From contig JADJMW010000001.1 of assembly GCA_016709385.1 (NCBI GenBank), positions 372,001 through 436,000 on the forward strand: 64,000 nt of DNA. Direction: 5' to 3'. Position 1 is the stretch's first letter. Every line of letters starts with the position of its first letter. A program made the position numbers and the translations under genes. This document shows, piece after piece, positions 19,020 through 27,301 of the stretch. The stretch is from Candidatus Rubrivivax defluviihabitans (lineage in GTDB: Bacteria; Pseudomonadota; Gammaproteobacteria; Burkholderiales; Burkholderiaceae_C). The notes beneath the pieces were generated by a model. It saw nothing but the letters and a program-made list of their open reading frames with translations. It ran no database searches and had not been told where the DNA came from.

Positions 19020-20036
19020 ATGAAGGTCTATTACGACAAGGACGCCGACCTGAGCCTGATCAAGGGCAAGAACGTCGCCATCATCGGCTACGGCTCGCAG
19101 GGCCACGCGCATGCGCAGAACCTGAACGACAGCGGTGTGAAGGTCACCGTCGGCCTGCGTCGAGGCGGCGCTTCCTGGGCCAAGGTCGAGAAGGCCGGAC
19201 TCCGGGTCGCCGAAGTGGCGGCAGCCGTGAAGGGCGCCGACGTGGTCATGATCCTGCTGCCCGACGAGCAGATCGGCGCCGTGTACAAGAACGACGTCGA
19301 GCCGAACATCCGCGAGGGTGCATCGCTGGCCTTCGCGCACGGCTTCAATGTTCACTACGGGCAGGTCGTGCCGCGCGACGACCTCGACGTCTGGATGGTG
19401 GCGCCCAAGGCCCCCGGCCATACCGTGCGCAATACCTACACCCAGGGCGGCGGCGTGCCGCACCTGATTGCCGTGCACGCCGACCGGAGCGGCCGTGCGC
19501 GCGACATGGCGTTGAGCTACGCCGCGGCCAATGGCGGCGGCAAGGCCGGCATCATCGAGACCAATTTCCGCGAGGAGACCGAGACCGACCTGTTCGGTGA
19601 GCAGGCCGTGCTGTGCGGCGGCACGGTGGAACTCATCAAGGCCGGCTACGAGACCCTGGTGGAAGCCGGCTATGCACCCGAGATGGCGTACTTCGAGTGC
19701 CTGCACGAGCTGAAGCTGATCGTCGACCTCATCTACGAGGGCGGCATCGCCAACATGAACTATTCGATCTCCAACAACGCCGAGTACGGCGAATACGTGA
19801 CGGGGCCGAAGATCGTCACCGAAGAGACGAAGCAGGCCATGCGGCAGGCGCTGAAGGACATCCAGACCGGCGAATATGCCAAGAGCTTCATCCTGGAAAA
19901 CCGCGCCGGCGCGCCGACGCTGATGTCGCGCCGCCGCCTCACCTCCGAGCATTCGATCGAGGTCGTGGGCGAGAAGCTGCGCGCGATGATGCCGTGGATC
20001 AAGGCCAACAAGCTGGTCGACCGTTCGCGCAACTGA
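19020..20036 (+). CDS. ilvC: Ketol-acid reductoisomerase (NADP+)
   Basis: Mg2+/NADPH enzyme converting acetolactate and acetohydroxybutyrate to dihydroxy-acids. It is a class I enzyme of 338 aa with the Rossmann motif GYGSQGHAHAQNL, LRRGGASW (arginine pattern for NADPH phosphate), the metal-binding FREETETDLFGEQAVLCGG and the C-terminal knotted domain with YFECLHELKLIVDL and NYSISNNAEYGEYV. GGAGAG lies 6 nt before the ATG. Its last 49 nt are repeated downstream at 20130. Confidence 0.98.
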   Translation: MKVYYDKDADLSLIKGKNVAIIGYGSQGHAHAQNLNDSGVKVTVGLRRGGASWAKVEKAGLRVAEVAAAVKGADVVMILLPDEQIGAVYKNDVEPNIREGASLAFAHGFNVHYGQVVPRDDLDVWMVAPKAPGHTVRNTYTQGGGVPHLIAVHADRSGRARDMALSYAAANGGGKAGIIETNFREETETDLFGEQAVLCGGTVELIKAGYETLVEAGYAPEMAYFECLHELKLIVDLIYEGGIANMNYSISNNAEYGEYVTGPKIVTEETKQAMRQALKDIQTGEYAKSFILENRAGAPTLMSRRRLTSEHSIEVVGEKLRAMMPWIKANKLVDRSRN

Positions 20037-20038
20037 GC
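19990..20038 (+). repeat. Direct repeat copy 1: 3' end of ilvC
   Basis: These 49 nt span the last 15 codons, stop codon and next 2 nt of ilvC. They recur at 20130-20178 with 47 of 49 matches; both differences are T to C in the second copy, one of which destroys the TGA stop. Confidence 0.9.
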
Positions 20039-20054
20039 CGGCCTTGAACGGCAG

Positions 20055-20076
20055 CCCCGCGCTTGCAGGCGCGGGG
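20055..20076 (+). terminator. Hairpin just after ilvC
   Basis: CCCCGCGC pairs with GCGCGGGG across TTGCAG, 18 nt after the ilvC stop. It is followed by CCGTTCG rather than a T-run, so it is a weak terminator or a 3'-end stabiliser. Confidence 0.5.
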
Positions 20077-20129
20077 CCGTTCGCGCCGCCCGTCTGCGCG
20101 CAGGCGCAGCCGGAGCCCACGGCGTTCAC

Positions 20130-20178
20130 TGCCGTGGATCAAGGCCAACAAGCCGGTCGACCGTTCGCGCAACCGAGC
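20130..20178 (+). repeat. Direct repeat copy 2: remnant of ilvC 3' end
   Basis: A near-identical copy of the ilvC tail, offset by exactly 140 nt from the original, with 91 nt of unrelated sequence between the copies. It has no start codon of its own and is not in a meaningful reading frame. It is followed by a strong hairpin at 20196. Confidence 0.9.
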
Positions 20179-20195
20179 GCGGAGCAGCACCATGG

Positions 20196-20221
20196 AGGGC
20201 CGCCGACGAGGCGGCCCTTTG
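20196..20221 (+). terminator. Terminator between ilvC and pssA
   Basis: A 9-bp stem AGGGCCGCC/GGCGGCCCT with a 5-nt loop is followed by TTG. It lies 29 nt before the pssA ATG and is probably the real end of most ilvIHC transcripts. Confidence 0.65.
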
Positions 20222-20249
20222 TACTGGGACCCTGCGTTATCCTCACCGC

Positions 20250-21083
20250 ATGACTGATGATTCGCGGCATTCGATCACCGATGACGGCGAACCGGCAGAG
20301 CCCGTGCGGCAGCGCCGCAAGGGCATCTACGTGCTGCCCAATGCCATCACGCTGGCAGCCTTGTTCGCGGGCTTCTACGCCATCGTGATGGCGATGAAGG
20401 GCCGTTTCGAACTGGCCGCCATCGGCATCTTCGTGGCTGCGGTGCTCGACAGCCTGGACGGCCGCGTGGCGCGCATGACCAATTCGCAGAGCGCCTTCGG
20501 CGAGCAGATGGACAGCCTGTGCGACATGGTCAGCTTCGGCGCCGCACCGGCGCTCATCATGTACGAGTGGGCGTTGAAGGACCTGGGCAAGCCGGGCTGG
20601 ATTCCGGCCTTCGTCTATATCGCCGGGGCGGCGCTGCGGCTGGCTCGCTTCAACGTCAATATCGGCGTCGTCGACAAGCGCTTCTTCCAGGGCCTGCCCA
20701 GCCCGGCCGCCGCCGCCATCGTGATGGGCCTGATCTGGGTCATGGACGATGCCGGCTTCAAGGGGGTGCACCGGATCGGCTGGCTGGCCTGGACGGCCTT
20801 CGGCGTGACGCTGTTCGCCGGCCTGTCGATGGTGACCAACGCACCCTTCTACAGCTTCAAGGTGGTGGGCGGCCGCCGCACGGTGCCCTTCGTGGTCATC
20901 GTGGCGATCGCGCTGGGCATCGCGCTGATTGCGCTGGATCCACCGCGCGCCTTGTTCGCGCTGTTCTGCATCTACGGGCTTTCCGGCTACGCCGTCTATG
21001 CCTGGCGCAAGACCAAGGGCAAGCCGGCGAGCGTGATCGCGATCTCGACCGACGAGCCGGACGAGAAGGGTCTGCATCCGTGA
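20250..21083 (+). CDS. pssA: CDP-diacylglycerol-serine O-phosphatidyltransferase
   Basis: Membrane enzyme that makes phosphatidylserine, precursor of phosphatidylethanolamine. The 277-aa protein has the CDP-alcohol phosphotransferase signature DSLDGRVARMTNSQSAFGEQ with MDSLCDMVSFG (D..DG.AR...G...D...D) and about seven hydrophobic segments. A polar N-terminal stretch (QRRKGIYVLPNAITL) leads into TM1. ilvC-pssA-leuA linkage is common in Burkholderiales. Confidence 0.95.
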   Translation: MTDDSRHSITDDGEPAEPVRQRRKGIYVLPNAITLAALFAGFYAIVMAMKGRFELAAIGIFVAAVLDSLDGRVARMTNSQSAFGEQMDSLCDMVSFGAAPALIMYEWALKDLGKPGWIPAFVYIAGAALRLARFNVNIGVVDKRFFQGLPSPAAAAIVMGLIWVMDDAGFKGVHRIGWLAWTAFGVTLFAGLSMVTNAPFYSFKVVGGRRTVPFVVIVAIALGIALIALDPPRALFALFCIYGLSGYAVYAWRKTKGKPASVIAISTDEPDEKGLHP

Positions 21084-21106
21084 CCGCTGCGTGCTATATT
21101 GGTTCC

Positions 21107-21166
21107 GTGAATTCGTTCAGCCAGCTGATCGCGCTAGCCCTATCAGGAGCCCTGCGGGTACACTGA
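21107..21166 (+). CDS. Putative leucine leader peptide of leuA
   Basis: A GTG-initiated 19-codon ORF reads MNSFSQLIALALSGALRVH. Four Leu codons include two CTA, a codon rare in the neighbouring GC-rich genes, spaced one codon apart, plus Ile and Val. A -10-like TATATT (21095-21100) would place the start of transcription at or next to the GTG, so the peptide may be leaderless; no Shine-Dalgarno is seen. It precedes the terminator at 21193 and leuA, the layout of a classical Leu attenuator. Confidence 0.6.
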   Translation: MNSFSQLIALALSGALRVH

Positions 21167-21192
21167 TCGATTTCGCCTGTTTCCTTCCGATC

Positions 21193-21230
21193 AACGGCCC
21201 GCCAGCGCAACGCAGCGGGCCGTTCTCGTT
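21193..21230 (+). terminator. Attenuator terminator before leuA
   Basis: A 10-bp stem AACGGCCCGC/GCGGGCCGTT with a 12-nt loop is followed by CTCGTTT. GCGGG within the leader ORF (21154-21158) can pair with CCCGC of the 5' arm (21198-21202), giving a possible competing antiterminator. It lies 51 nt before the leuA ATG. Confidence 0.7.
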
Positions 21231-21280
21231 TGCTCAAGCTGCGTCGCGAATTCCAACTCCTTCGTCCAAGGCCACACACC

Positions 21281-22822
21281 ATGACAGACCAGCTCATCAT
21301 CTTCGACACCACCTTGCGCGACGGCGAGCAATCGCCCGGCGCGTCGATGACGCGCGAGGAGAAGCTGCGCATCGCGCGTCAGCTCGAGCGCTTGCGCGTG
21401 GACGTCATCGAAGCCGGTTTCGCGGCTTCGAGCAACGGTGACTTCGAGGCCGTGAAGGCCATTGCCGACGCCATCCGCGAGGTCACCGTGTGTTCGCTGG
21501 CGCGCGCCAACGACCGCGACATCTCGCGGGCCGCAGAGGCGCTGAAGGGTGCGGCGCGTGCGCGCATCCACACCTTCATCGCGACCAGCCCGCTGCACAT
21601 GGAAAAGAAGCTGCGCATGACCCCTGACCAGGTGCACGAGCAGGCGCGGCAGGCGGTGCGCTTCGCGCGCACGCTGTGCGGCGACGTGGAGTTCTCGCCC
21701 GAGGACGGCTACAGGTCGGAGCCCGACTTCCTGTGCCGCGTGCTCGAAGCCGTGATCGCCGAAGGTGCGACCACCATCAATATCCCCGACACCGTGGGCT
21801 ACGCCGTGCCGGAACTGTTCGGCGAATTCATCCGCAGCTTGCGCGAGCGCGTGCCCAACAGCGACAAGGCGGTGTGGAGCGTGCACTGCCACAACGACTT
21901 GGGGCTGGCGGTGGCCAATTCGCTGGCCGGCGTGATGATCGGCGGCGCGCGCCAGGTGGAGTGCACCATCAACGGCCTGGGCGAACGCGCCGGCAACTGC
22001 AGCCTGGAAGAAGTGGTGATGGCGGTGCGGACGCGGCGCGACTATTTCAAGCTGGAGCTGGGCATCGACACGACGCAGATCGTGCCGGCCTCGCGCATGG
22101 TCAGCCAGACCACCGGCTTCGTGGTGCAGCCGAACAAGGCGGTGGTCGGCGCCAACGCCTTCGCCCACGCCAGCGGCATCCACCAGGACGGCGTGCTGAA
22201 GGCACGCGACACCTACGAGATCATGCGCGCCGAAGACGTGGGCTGGGCCGCCAACAAGATCGTCCTCGGCAAGCTCTCGGGCCGCAACGCCTTCAAGCAG
22301 CGGCTGCAGGACCTGGGCATCGAACTCGACTCGGAGAGCGAAGTCAACGCCGCCTTCGCGCGCTTCAAGGACCTGGCCGACCGCAAGAGCGAGATCTTCG
22401 ACGAGGACATCATCGCGCTGGTCAGCGACGAGAGCGTCACGCCGGAGAACGAGCACTACCGGCTGCAGGCGCTGTCGCAGCGCTCGGAGACCGGCGAGCG
22501 GCCGCACGCCAAGGTCGCATTTTCCGCCGGCGGTGTGGAGCACCACGCCGAAAGCGACGGCAACGGGCCGGTGGACGCCAGCCTCAAGGCCATCGAATCG
22601 TGCGTGAAGAGTGGGGCCGAACTGATGCTCTATTCGGTCAATGCCATCACCTCGGGCAGCACAGAATCGCAGGGCGAGGTGACGGTTCGGCTGCAGCACG
22701 GCGGGCGGGTGGTCAACGGCGTGGGTGCCGACCCCGACATCGTGGTGGCGTCGGCCAAGGCCTATCTGTCGGCGCTGAACAAGCTGCACAGCACCACCGA
22801 ACGGGTGGCGGCGCAGGGTTGA
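21281..22822 (+). CDS. leuA: 2-isopropylmalate synthase
   Basis: First committed enzyme of leucine synthesis, condensing 2-oxoisovalerate with acetyl-CoA. The 513-aa type 1 enzyme has the TIM-barrel signatures FDTTLRDGEQSPGASM and VHCHNDLGLAVANSLAG, GLGERAGNCSLEEVVMA, the metal-site HASGIHQDGVLK and the C-terminal leucine-binding regulatory domain (SGSTESQGEVTVRLQHGG). ATG 21281 starts at the family N-terminus MTDQLIIFDTTL; the frame is open 51 nt further upstream. Attenuation is suggested by the leader peptide and terminator. Confidence 0.97.
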   Translation: MTDQLIIFDTTLRDGEQSPGASMTREEKLRIARQLERLRVDVIEAGFAASSNGDFEAVKAIADAIREVTVCSLARANDRDISRAAEALKGAARARIHTFIATSPLHMEKKLRMTPDQVHEQARQAVRFARTLCGDVEFSPEDGYRSEPDFLCRVLEAVIAEGATTINIPDTVGYAVPELFGEFIRSLRERVPNSDKAVWSVHCHNDLGLAVANSLAGVMIGGARQVECTINGLGERAGNCSLEEVVMAVRTRRDYFKLELGIDTTQIVPASRMVSQTTGFVVQPNKAVVGANAFAHASGIHQDGVLKARDTYEIMRAEDVGWAANKIVLGKLSGRNAFKQRLQDLGIELDSESEVNAAFARFKDLADRKSEIFDEDIIALVSDESVTPENEHYRLQALSQRSETGERPHAKVAFSAGGVEHHAESDGNGPVDASLKAIESCVKSGAELMLYSVNAITSGSTESQGEVTVRLQHGGRVVNGVGADPDIVVASAKAYLSALNKLHSTTERVAAQG

Positions 22823-22868
22823 GACGGGCGGCCGGCAGCCAACGCAGGGGGTACTTTAGGAAATACAC

Positions 22869-22886
22869 GCAAGATATTGATCTTGC
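22869..22886. promoter_or_regulatory. Inverted repeat upstream of pbpG
   Basis: GCAAGAT, four bases, ATCTTGC form an AT-rich dyad 54 nt before the pbpG start, in an otherwise GC-rich 118-nt spacer. It could be an operator or a small hairpin; no protein is assigned. Confidence 0.4.
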
Positions 22887-22940
22887 ACGCGTTTTCCTGG
22901 TGCCCTACACTCGTTCATTGATGCGGCTTGGGGGTGGGCA

Positions 22941-23984
22941 GTGGCAAAGACGTTTCGCAGTGCGCTGAAGGCGCTGTCGGCAACCGCGGTGGTGCTGGCC
23001 CTGTCGGTCCTGCCTGCGACGGCTGGACTCACGGAGGCGTCGGCGGCGCAGAAGAAACCTGTCAAATCCGCCAAAGCCGCCAAGGCCGCCAAGTACACCC
23101 GCACGGCAAAGCGGCCCCCACGCAAGGTGGTGGTGCGCGCAGTGCCGCGGCCGCCGTCATTGGGCCAATTGACGGGTCTTCACGCCACCCAGGACGCGCT
23201 CGACCTCAAGTCCAGTGTCGCCCTCGTCATCGACCAGGACACCGACGAGGTGCTTTTCAGCAAGAACGCCTCTGCCGTGCTGCCCATTGCCTCGATCACC
23301 AAGCTGATGACGGCGCTGGTCGTCACCGAAGCCAGGCTGCCGCTGGACGAAGTGCTGACCGTCACGAGTGAAGATGCCGCGGTGCGCGCCGGCAGCAGCC
23401 GCCAGCTGCGGGCTGGCGCCCGGCTCACGCGCGGCGAGATGCTGCACCTGGCCTTGATGGCGTCGGAAAACCGCGCCGCCTACCTGCTCGGGCGCACCTA
23501 TCCTGGCGGCCTGCCCAGCTTCGTCGACGCCATGAACGCCAAGGCCCAGTTGCTGGGCATGCACGATACGCGTTATGTCGAACCCACCGGCCTGTCCAGC
23601 GACAACCGGTCCAGCGCCGAGGATCTGGCCCGCCTGGTGAACGCCGCCTCGAAGCATCCGCTGCTGCGCGAGCTTTCCACCTCGCCTGAAGCGGTGGTCC
23701 CGGTGGGCCGGCAGCAGGTCCAGTTCCGCAATACGAACGGACTGGTGCACAACCCCGAGTGGGACATCGGCCTGCAGAAGACCGGCTATATCGCCGCCGC
23801 CGGTCGCTGCGTGGTGATGCAGACGCAGATGGCCGGCCGCAAGTTGATCATGGTGCTGCTCGATTCCGCCGGCAGATATTCACGCCTCGGCGACGCCGAG
23901 CGCCTGCGCAAATGGCTGGTCACCGAGAGCCTGGTTCCGTTGATGCCGGCGCTGGACAGCACCGACGTGCGTCAGCCGCTGTAG
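22941..23984 (+). CDS. pbpG: D-alanyl-D-alanine endopeptidase (PBP7 family, peptidase S11)
   Basis: Periplasmic serine hydrolase that cuts D-Ala-mDAP cross-links in peptidoglycan. Signal peptide at about 1-28 (TAVVLALSVLPATAG), then a Lys/Ala-rich linker. Catalytic motifs are present in order: SxxK as ASITKLMTAL, SxN as ASENRAAYL and KTG as LQKTGYIAAAG. The 347-aa length fits PBP7 with the extra linker. GTG start. Its 3' end overlaps the convergent IclR gene by 13 nt. Confidence 0.92.
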   Translation: MAKTFRSALKALSATAVVLALSVLPATAGLTEASAAQKKPVKSAKAAKAAKYTRTAKRPPRKVVVRAVPRPPSLGQLTGLHATQDALDLKSSVALVIDQDTDEVLFSKNASAVLPIASITKLMTALVVTEARLPLDEVLTVTSEDAAVRAGSSRQLRAGARLTRGEMLHLALMASENRAAYLLGRTYPGGLPSFVDAMNAKAQLLGMHDTRYVEPTGLSSDNRSSAEDLARLVNAASKHPLLRELSTSPEAVVPVGRQQVQFRNTNGLVHNPEWDIGLQKTGYIAAAGRCVVMQTQMAGRKLIMVLLDSAGRYSRLGDAERLRKWLVTESLVPLMPALDSTDVRQPL

Positions 23985-24739
23985 CCGAGTGCGGCCGAAA
24001 TCTGGGCGGCAGTGCCCTTGAGACGGTCCAGCCACGATTCCTCCAGCCGGTCGGCTGGCGCCGACACCGACAAGCCGGCCAGCAGCTTGCCCTGGTCGTC
24101 GAAGATGCCGGCGGCCATGCAGCGCACGCCCAGTTCCAATTCCTCGTCGTCGCGCGCCACGCCGCTGGCGCGCACGCTGGCCAGTTCGCGTTCCAGCCGC
24201 GCCAGATCGGTGATGCTGTTGCGCGTGTGGCCGGTGAGGCCGGTGCGCACCGCATAGGCACGCACGCGCGCCGGGTCGTCGTGGGCGAGGAAGAGTTTTC
24301 CCACCGAGGTCAGGTGCAGCGGCGCGCGGCCACCGATGGCGCGCACCACCTGCATGCCCGATCGCTCGCTGTAGGTGCGTTCCACGTAGATGATCTCGTC
24401 GCCCTGGCGCATGGACAGGTTCACCGGCTGGCGCGTCACCTTGTGCAGCTCGCGCATGGGGCCCAGCGCCGCGTCACGCACGTCCAGCCGCGCCTTGACC
24501 AGGTTGCCCAGTTCCAGCAGCCGCATGCCCAGGCGGTAGCTGCCGGCCTGCGGGCGGTCGACGAAGCGGCCGATGGTCAGGTCGTTGAGGATGCGGTGGG
24601 CGGTGGAAGGGTGCAGGCCGGTGCTTTCGCTGATCTCCTTCAGCGACACCGGGTCGGGGTGGCCGGCCAGCAGGTCAAGCAGGGCGAAGCAGCGCTCCAG
24701 CACCTGGATCGTGGGCTTGGGGGCGTCCTTGAGGCTCAT
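23972..24739 (-). CDS. IclR family transcriptional regulator
   Basis: A 255-aa regulator with an N-terminal winged HTH (QVLERCFALLDLLAGHPDPV, LKEISESTGLHPSTAHRILN) and a C-terminal IclR effector domain (PLHLTSVGKLFLAHDD, ELELGVRCMAAGIFDDQGK). IclR proteins usually control catabolic genes; no target is adjacent, since flanking genes are cell-wall and TIGR03790 proteins, so its regulon is unknown. Confidence 0.92.
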   Translation of the reverse strand: MSLKDAPKPTIQVLERCFALLDLLAGHPDPVSLKEISESTGLHPSTAHRILNDLTIGRFVDRPQAGSYRLGMRLLELGNLVKARLDVRDAALGPMRELHKVTRQPVNLSMRQGDEIIYVERTYSERSGMQVVRAIGGRAPLHLTSVGKLFLAHDDPARVRAYAVRTGLTGHTRNSITDLARLERELASVRASGVARDDEELELGVRCMAAGIFDDQGKLLAGLSVSAPADRLEESWLDRLKGTAAQISAALGYSG

Positions 24740-24781
24740 GGCGGTGACGATGGGGCTGCGCGGTGGTGCCTATTTTGCATC

Positions 24782-26021
24782 GTGCAATCGCGGACTGCAT
24801 GCCGAGATCATCTGGCTTCCGGTGCGGGGCAGGTTGCCGCTGCCCTGCTGGCGGGCCTTCTGTTCGGCCTGGGCGCGGTGGCGCACGCGGCCAGCACGGC
24901 GCCCGAACCCGACGCTTCTGTTGCGTTGCCTGCCACCACGGCCGGTGCTTCGGCCGGCGCGCCTGCAAACGCCAGTTCGGTACCCCTGCTCGGGATCCGG
25001 CCGGCGCCCGCACCCTCGGCCTGGATCACGGTGCCGCGTGTGACTGGGCGGCTGCGTGCGCCGGACATCGGTCTGATCATCAATACCGCCGACCCCTATT
25101 CGGTGGCCGTGGGCGAACACTACATCGCCGCGCGCGGCCTTGGCGCCGCAGCAGGTGCTGCGCCTGGAACTGCCGCTGCGCGACCGCCTTCGGCGCGATG
25201 AGTTCGAACCCCTGCGCGCCGCCGTGGCCGCACACTTCGGCGCCGCCACGCAGGCCCTCGCGCTGGCCTGGACGGCACCCTTCGCGGTGGAGTGCAATTC
25301 GATCACCGGCGCGCTGGCGCTGGGTTTCGACTCCGATCTGTGCTTGCAGACCTGCGCGCCTTCGCGTCCGTCGAGCTATTTCAATTCGCCGTCGCACCGC
25401 CCGCTGCAGCAGCACGGCTGGCGGCCGTCGATGCTGCTGGCCGCGCCTGGCATCGACCAGGCCAAGGCCTTGATCGACCGCGGCGTCGCTGCCGACGGCA
25501 GCCTGAGCCTGCGTGGCCGTCCGCCCGTGACCGCGATGATGCTCGGCACCGACGATGCGACGCGCCGCGTGCGCATGGCGCTGTACCCGCCGCCGGGCCT
25601 GTTGCGCGCGCCCGGCGTGGACGTGCGCCACGCCCCCGCCGCCGAACTGGCGGCGGCACGGCACGTCGTGCTGGCCATCACCGGCAGCGTACGGCTGGCG
25701 CTGGATCCGGCGCCCGACTGGACGCCCGGCGCACTGGCCGACCACCTCACCTCGGTGGGCGGTGTGCTGAGCGGCCAGGATGCCCAGAGCACGGTGCTGG
25801 AGTGGATCGCCTCCGGGGCCACGGCCAGCCACGGTGCGGTCAGCGAACCCTGCAACCACCTGCAGAAGTTTCCGCACCCGCAGTTGCTGCTGCTGCACTA
25901 CATGCAGGGCAGCACCGCCATCGAGGCCTACTGGAAAAGCGTGGCCTGGCCGCAGCAGAGCCTGTTCGTGGGCGAACCGCTGGCAGCCCCGTTTGCGCGC
26001 GTGCCGAGGGTCAGGCCGTGA
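24782..26021 (+). CDS. TIGR03790 family protein, frameshifted in this sequence
   Basis: An exported protein of unknown function: signal segment (AALLAGLLFGLGAVAHA), Pro/Ala-rich spacer, then the family start IGLIINTADPYSVAVGEHYI and, in the other frame, PQQVLRLELPLRDRLRRDEF, LALAWTAPFAVECNSITGAL and SMLLAAPGIDQAKALIDRG. A single extra T in TT at 25140-25141 breaks the frame; removal gives about 412 aa. TIGR03790 proteins are reported mainly in genomes carrying exosortase/PEP-CTERM sorting. GTG 24782 is a tentative start. The 3' end overlaps convergent hpnE by 11 nt. Confidence 0.75.
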
Positions 26022-27282
26022 CGAGTGCGGCCGCCACCTCGCCGGAGCGCACCGCGCCTTCCAGGGTGGCCGGGTAGGGCCCGTCAACGTAGTCGCCTGC
26101 GGCCACGAGCCGCGGCGCCACTTGCGCCGGCGGGCGCAGCAGGCCGGGCGCGCAGCGGAAAGTGGCGCGTTTCTCGGCCAGCACACGCAGCAGCACCGGC
26201 GGCGTGGGCCAGGTGCCGGTGGCAAAGGCGCTGCCGGCCTGTTGCAGCACGGCCGCACCGGTGGCGTCCAGCCCGCCGTCCACCCAGCGCCGCGCCCCGC
26301 TGATGACGAAGGCGAACAGCCCGGGCGTGGCGCCCAGCGCGCCATGGTCGAAGGCGAACTGTGCGGGTGCCGTATCGCTCTCCACCAGCGCCGTCATCGG
26401 CGTCGGCAGGCGTGCGCCAGGGCATTGCAGATAGACGGTGACGATCGGCTCGTAACGAAGCCCGGCCGCCTGCCGGGCCCAGGCGGGGGCCGCGTCGGTG
26501 GCCAGCCGCGCGGCTTCGGCCGCGCTGCACGCCAGCACCACGGCGTCGAAGCGCTCGCCGTCGACTCGCCAGCCACCGCTGGCAGCGGGTTCGAGCCGCT
26601 GCACCCGCGAGCCCAGCCGCAGGTCGGCGCCCGCCGCGTGCAGCCAGTGCGCGGCCGGGCCGGGCAGCAGGGCACCCAGCGAACACCGCGGCAGCAGCAG
26701 GTCGGCCGCGCCGCGGCCGCCGAACAAGGCGTCGCGCAGCACGCGCAAGAAGACGGTGGCGCTGGCCTCGCGGGCCGGCGTGTTGAGCGCGGCCACGCAC
26801 AGCGGGTCGACGAGCAGTTCTTGCACGGCACTCGGCAGGCGGCGGCAGAGCTGCGCCACGGTGAGTTGCGGCGCACAGCGAAAGCCGGCCAGCGCCCAGC
26901 CGGTCGCGGCTGCCATCAGTGCGAGACGCTCGCGCGTCGTCCAGCCCTGGCAGCCGGCCACGGCGCGGGCGAATCCCAGCCACGCCGGGCCCGGCGGCAC
27001 CTGCAGGCCACGGCCGTCGGGGTAGCGCAATTCGAGCGGGCGCCGCAGCAGCAGCGCGTCCGTGTCAGCGCCGACGGTGAGCATGAGCGCCAGCGTGCGC
27101 CGGTACGCGCCGATGAGGATGTGCTGGCCGTTGTCCAGTGCCCGTCCGTCGACGGCCACCTCGCGCGCGCGGCCACCCCAATGCGCTGCCATCTCGAACA
27201 GCGTCACGGCGTGGCCGGCCTCGGTGGTGCGCACCGCGGCCGCGAGGCCGGCCCAGCCGCCGCCCACCACGGCCAGCTTCAC
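26011..27282 (-). CDS. hpnE: Hydroxysqualene dehydroxylase HpnE
   Basis: FAD-dependent amine-oxidase-like enzyme that reduces hydroxysqualene to squalene. The 423-aa protein has the N-terminal dinucleotide motif VVGGGWAGLAAAVRTTEAGH, then AHWGGRAREV, DNGQHILIGAYR (typical of HpnE) and the C-terminal FAD motif AGDYVDGPYPATLEGAVRSG. It is the last gene of hpnC-hpnD-hpnE, 19 nt after hpnD. Confidence 0.95.
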   Translation of the reverse strand: MKLAVVGGGWAGLAAAVRTTEAGHAVTLFEMAAHWGGRAREVAVDGRALDNGQHILIGAYRRTLALMLTVGADTDALLLRRPLELRYPDGRGLQVPPGPAWLGFARAVAGCQGWTTRERLALMAAATGWALAGFRCAPQLTVAQLCRRLPSAVQELLVDPLCVAALNTPAREASATVFLRVLRDALFGGRGAADLLLPRCSLGALLPGPAAHWLHAAGADLRLGSRVQRLEPAASGGWRVDGERFDAVVLACSAAEAARLATDAAPAWARQAAGLRYEPIVTVYLQCPGARLPTPMTALVESDTAPAQFAFDHGALGATPGLFAFVISGARRWVDGGLDATGAAVLQQAGSAFATGTWPTPPVLLRVLAEKRATFRCAPGLLRPPAQVAPRLVAAGDYVDGPYPATLEGAVRSGEVAAALVTA

Positions 27283-27301
27283 GGCGTTCCCGCGACGCGG
27301 T

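Noticed and set aside
20044..20253. 69-codon ORF spanning the ilvC-tail duplicate
   Set aside because: No family resemblance, no ribosome site, and it overlaps two hairpins and the pssA start.
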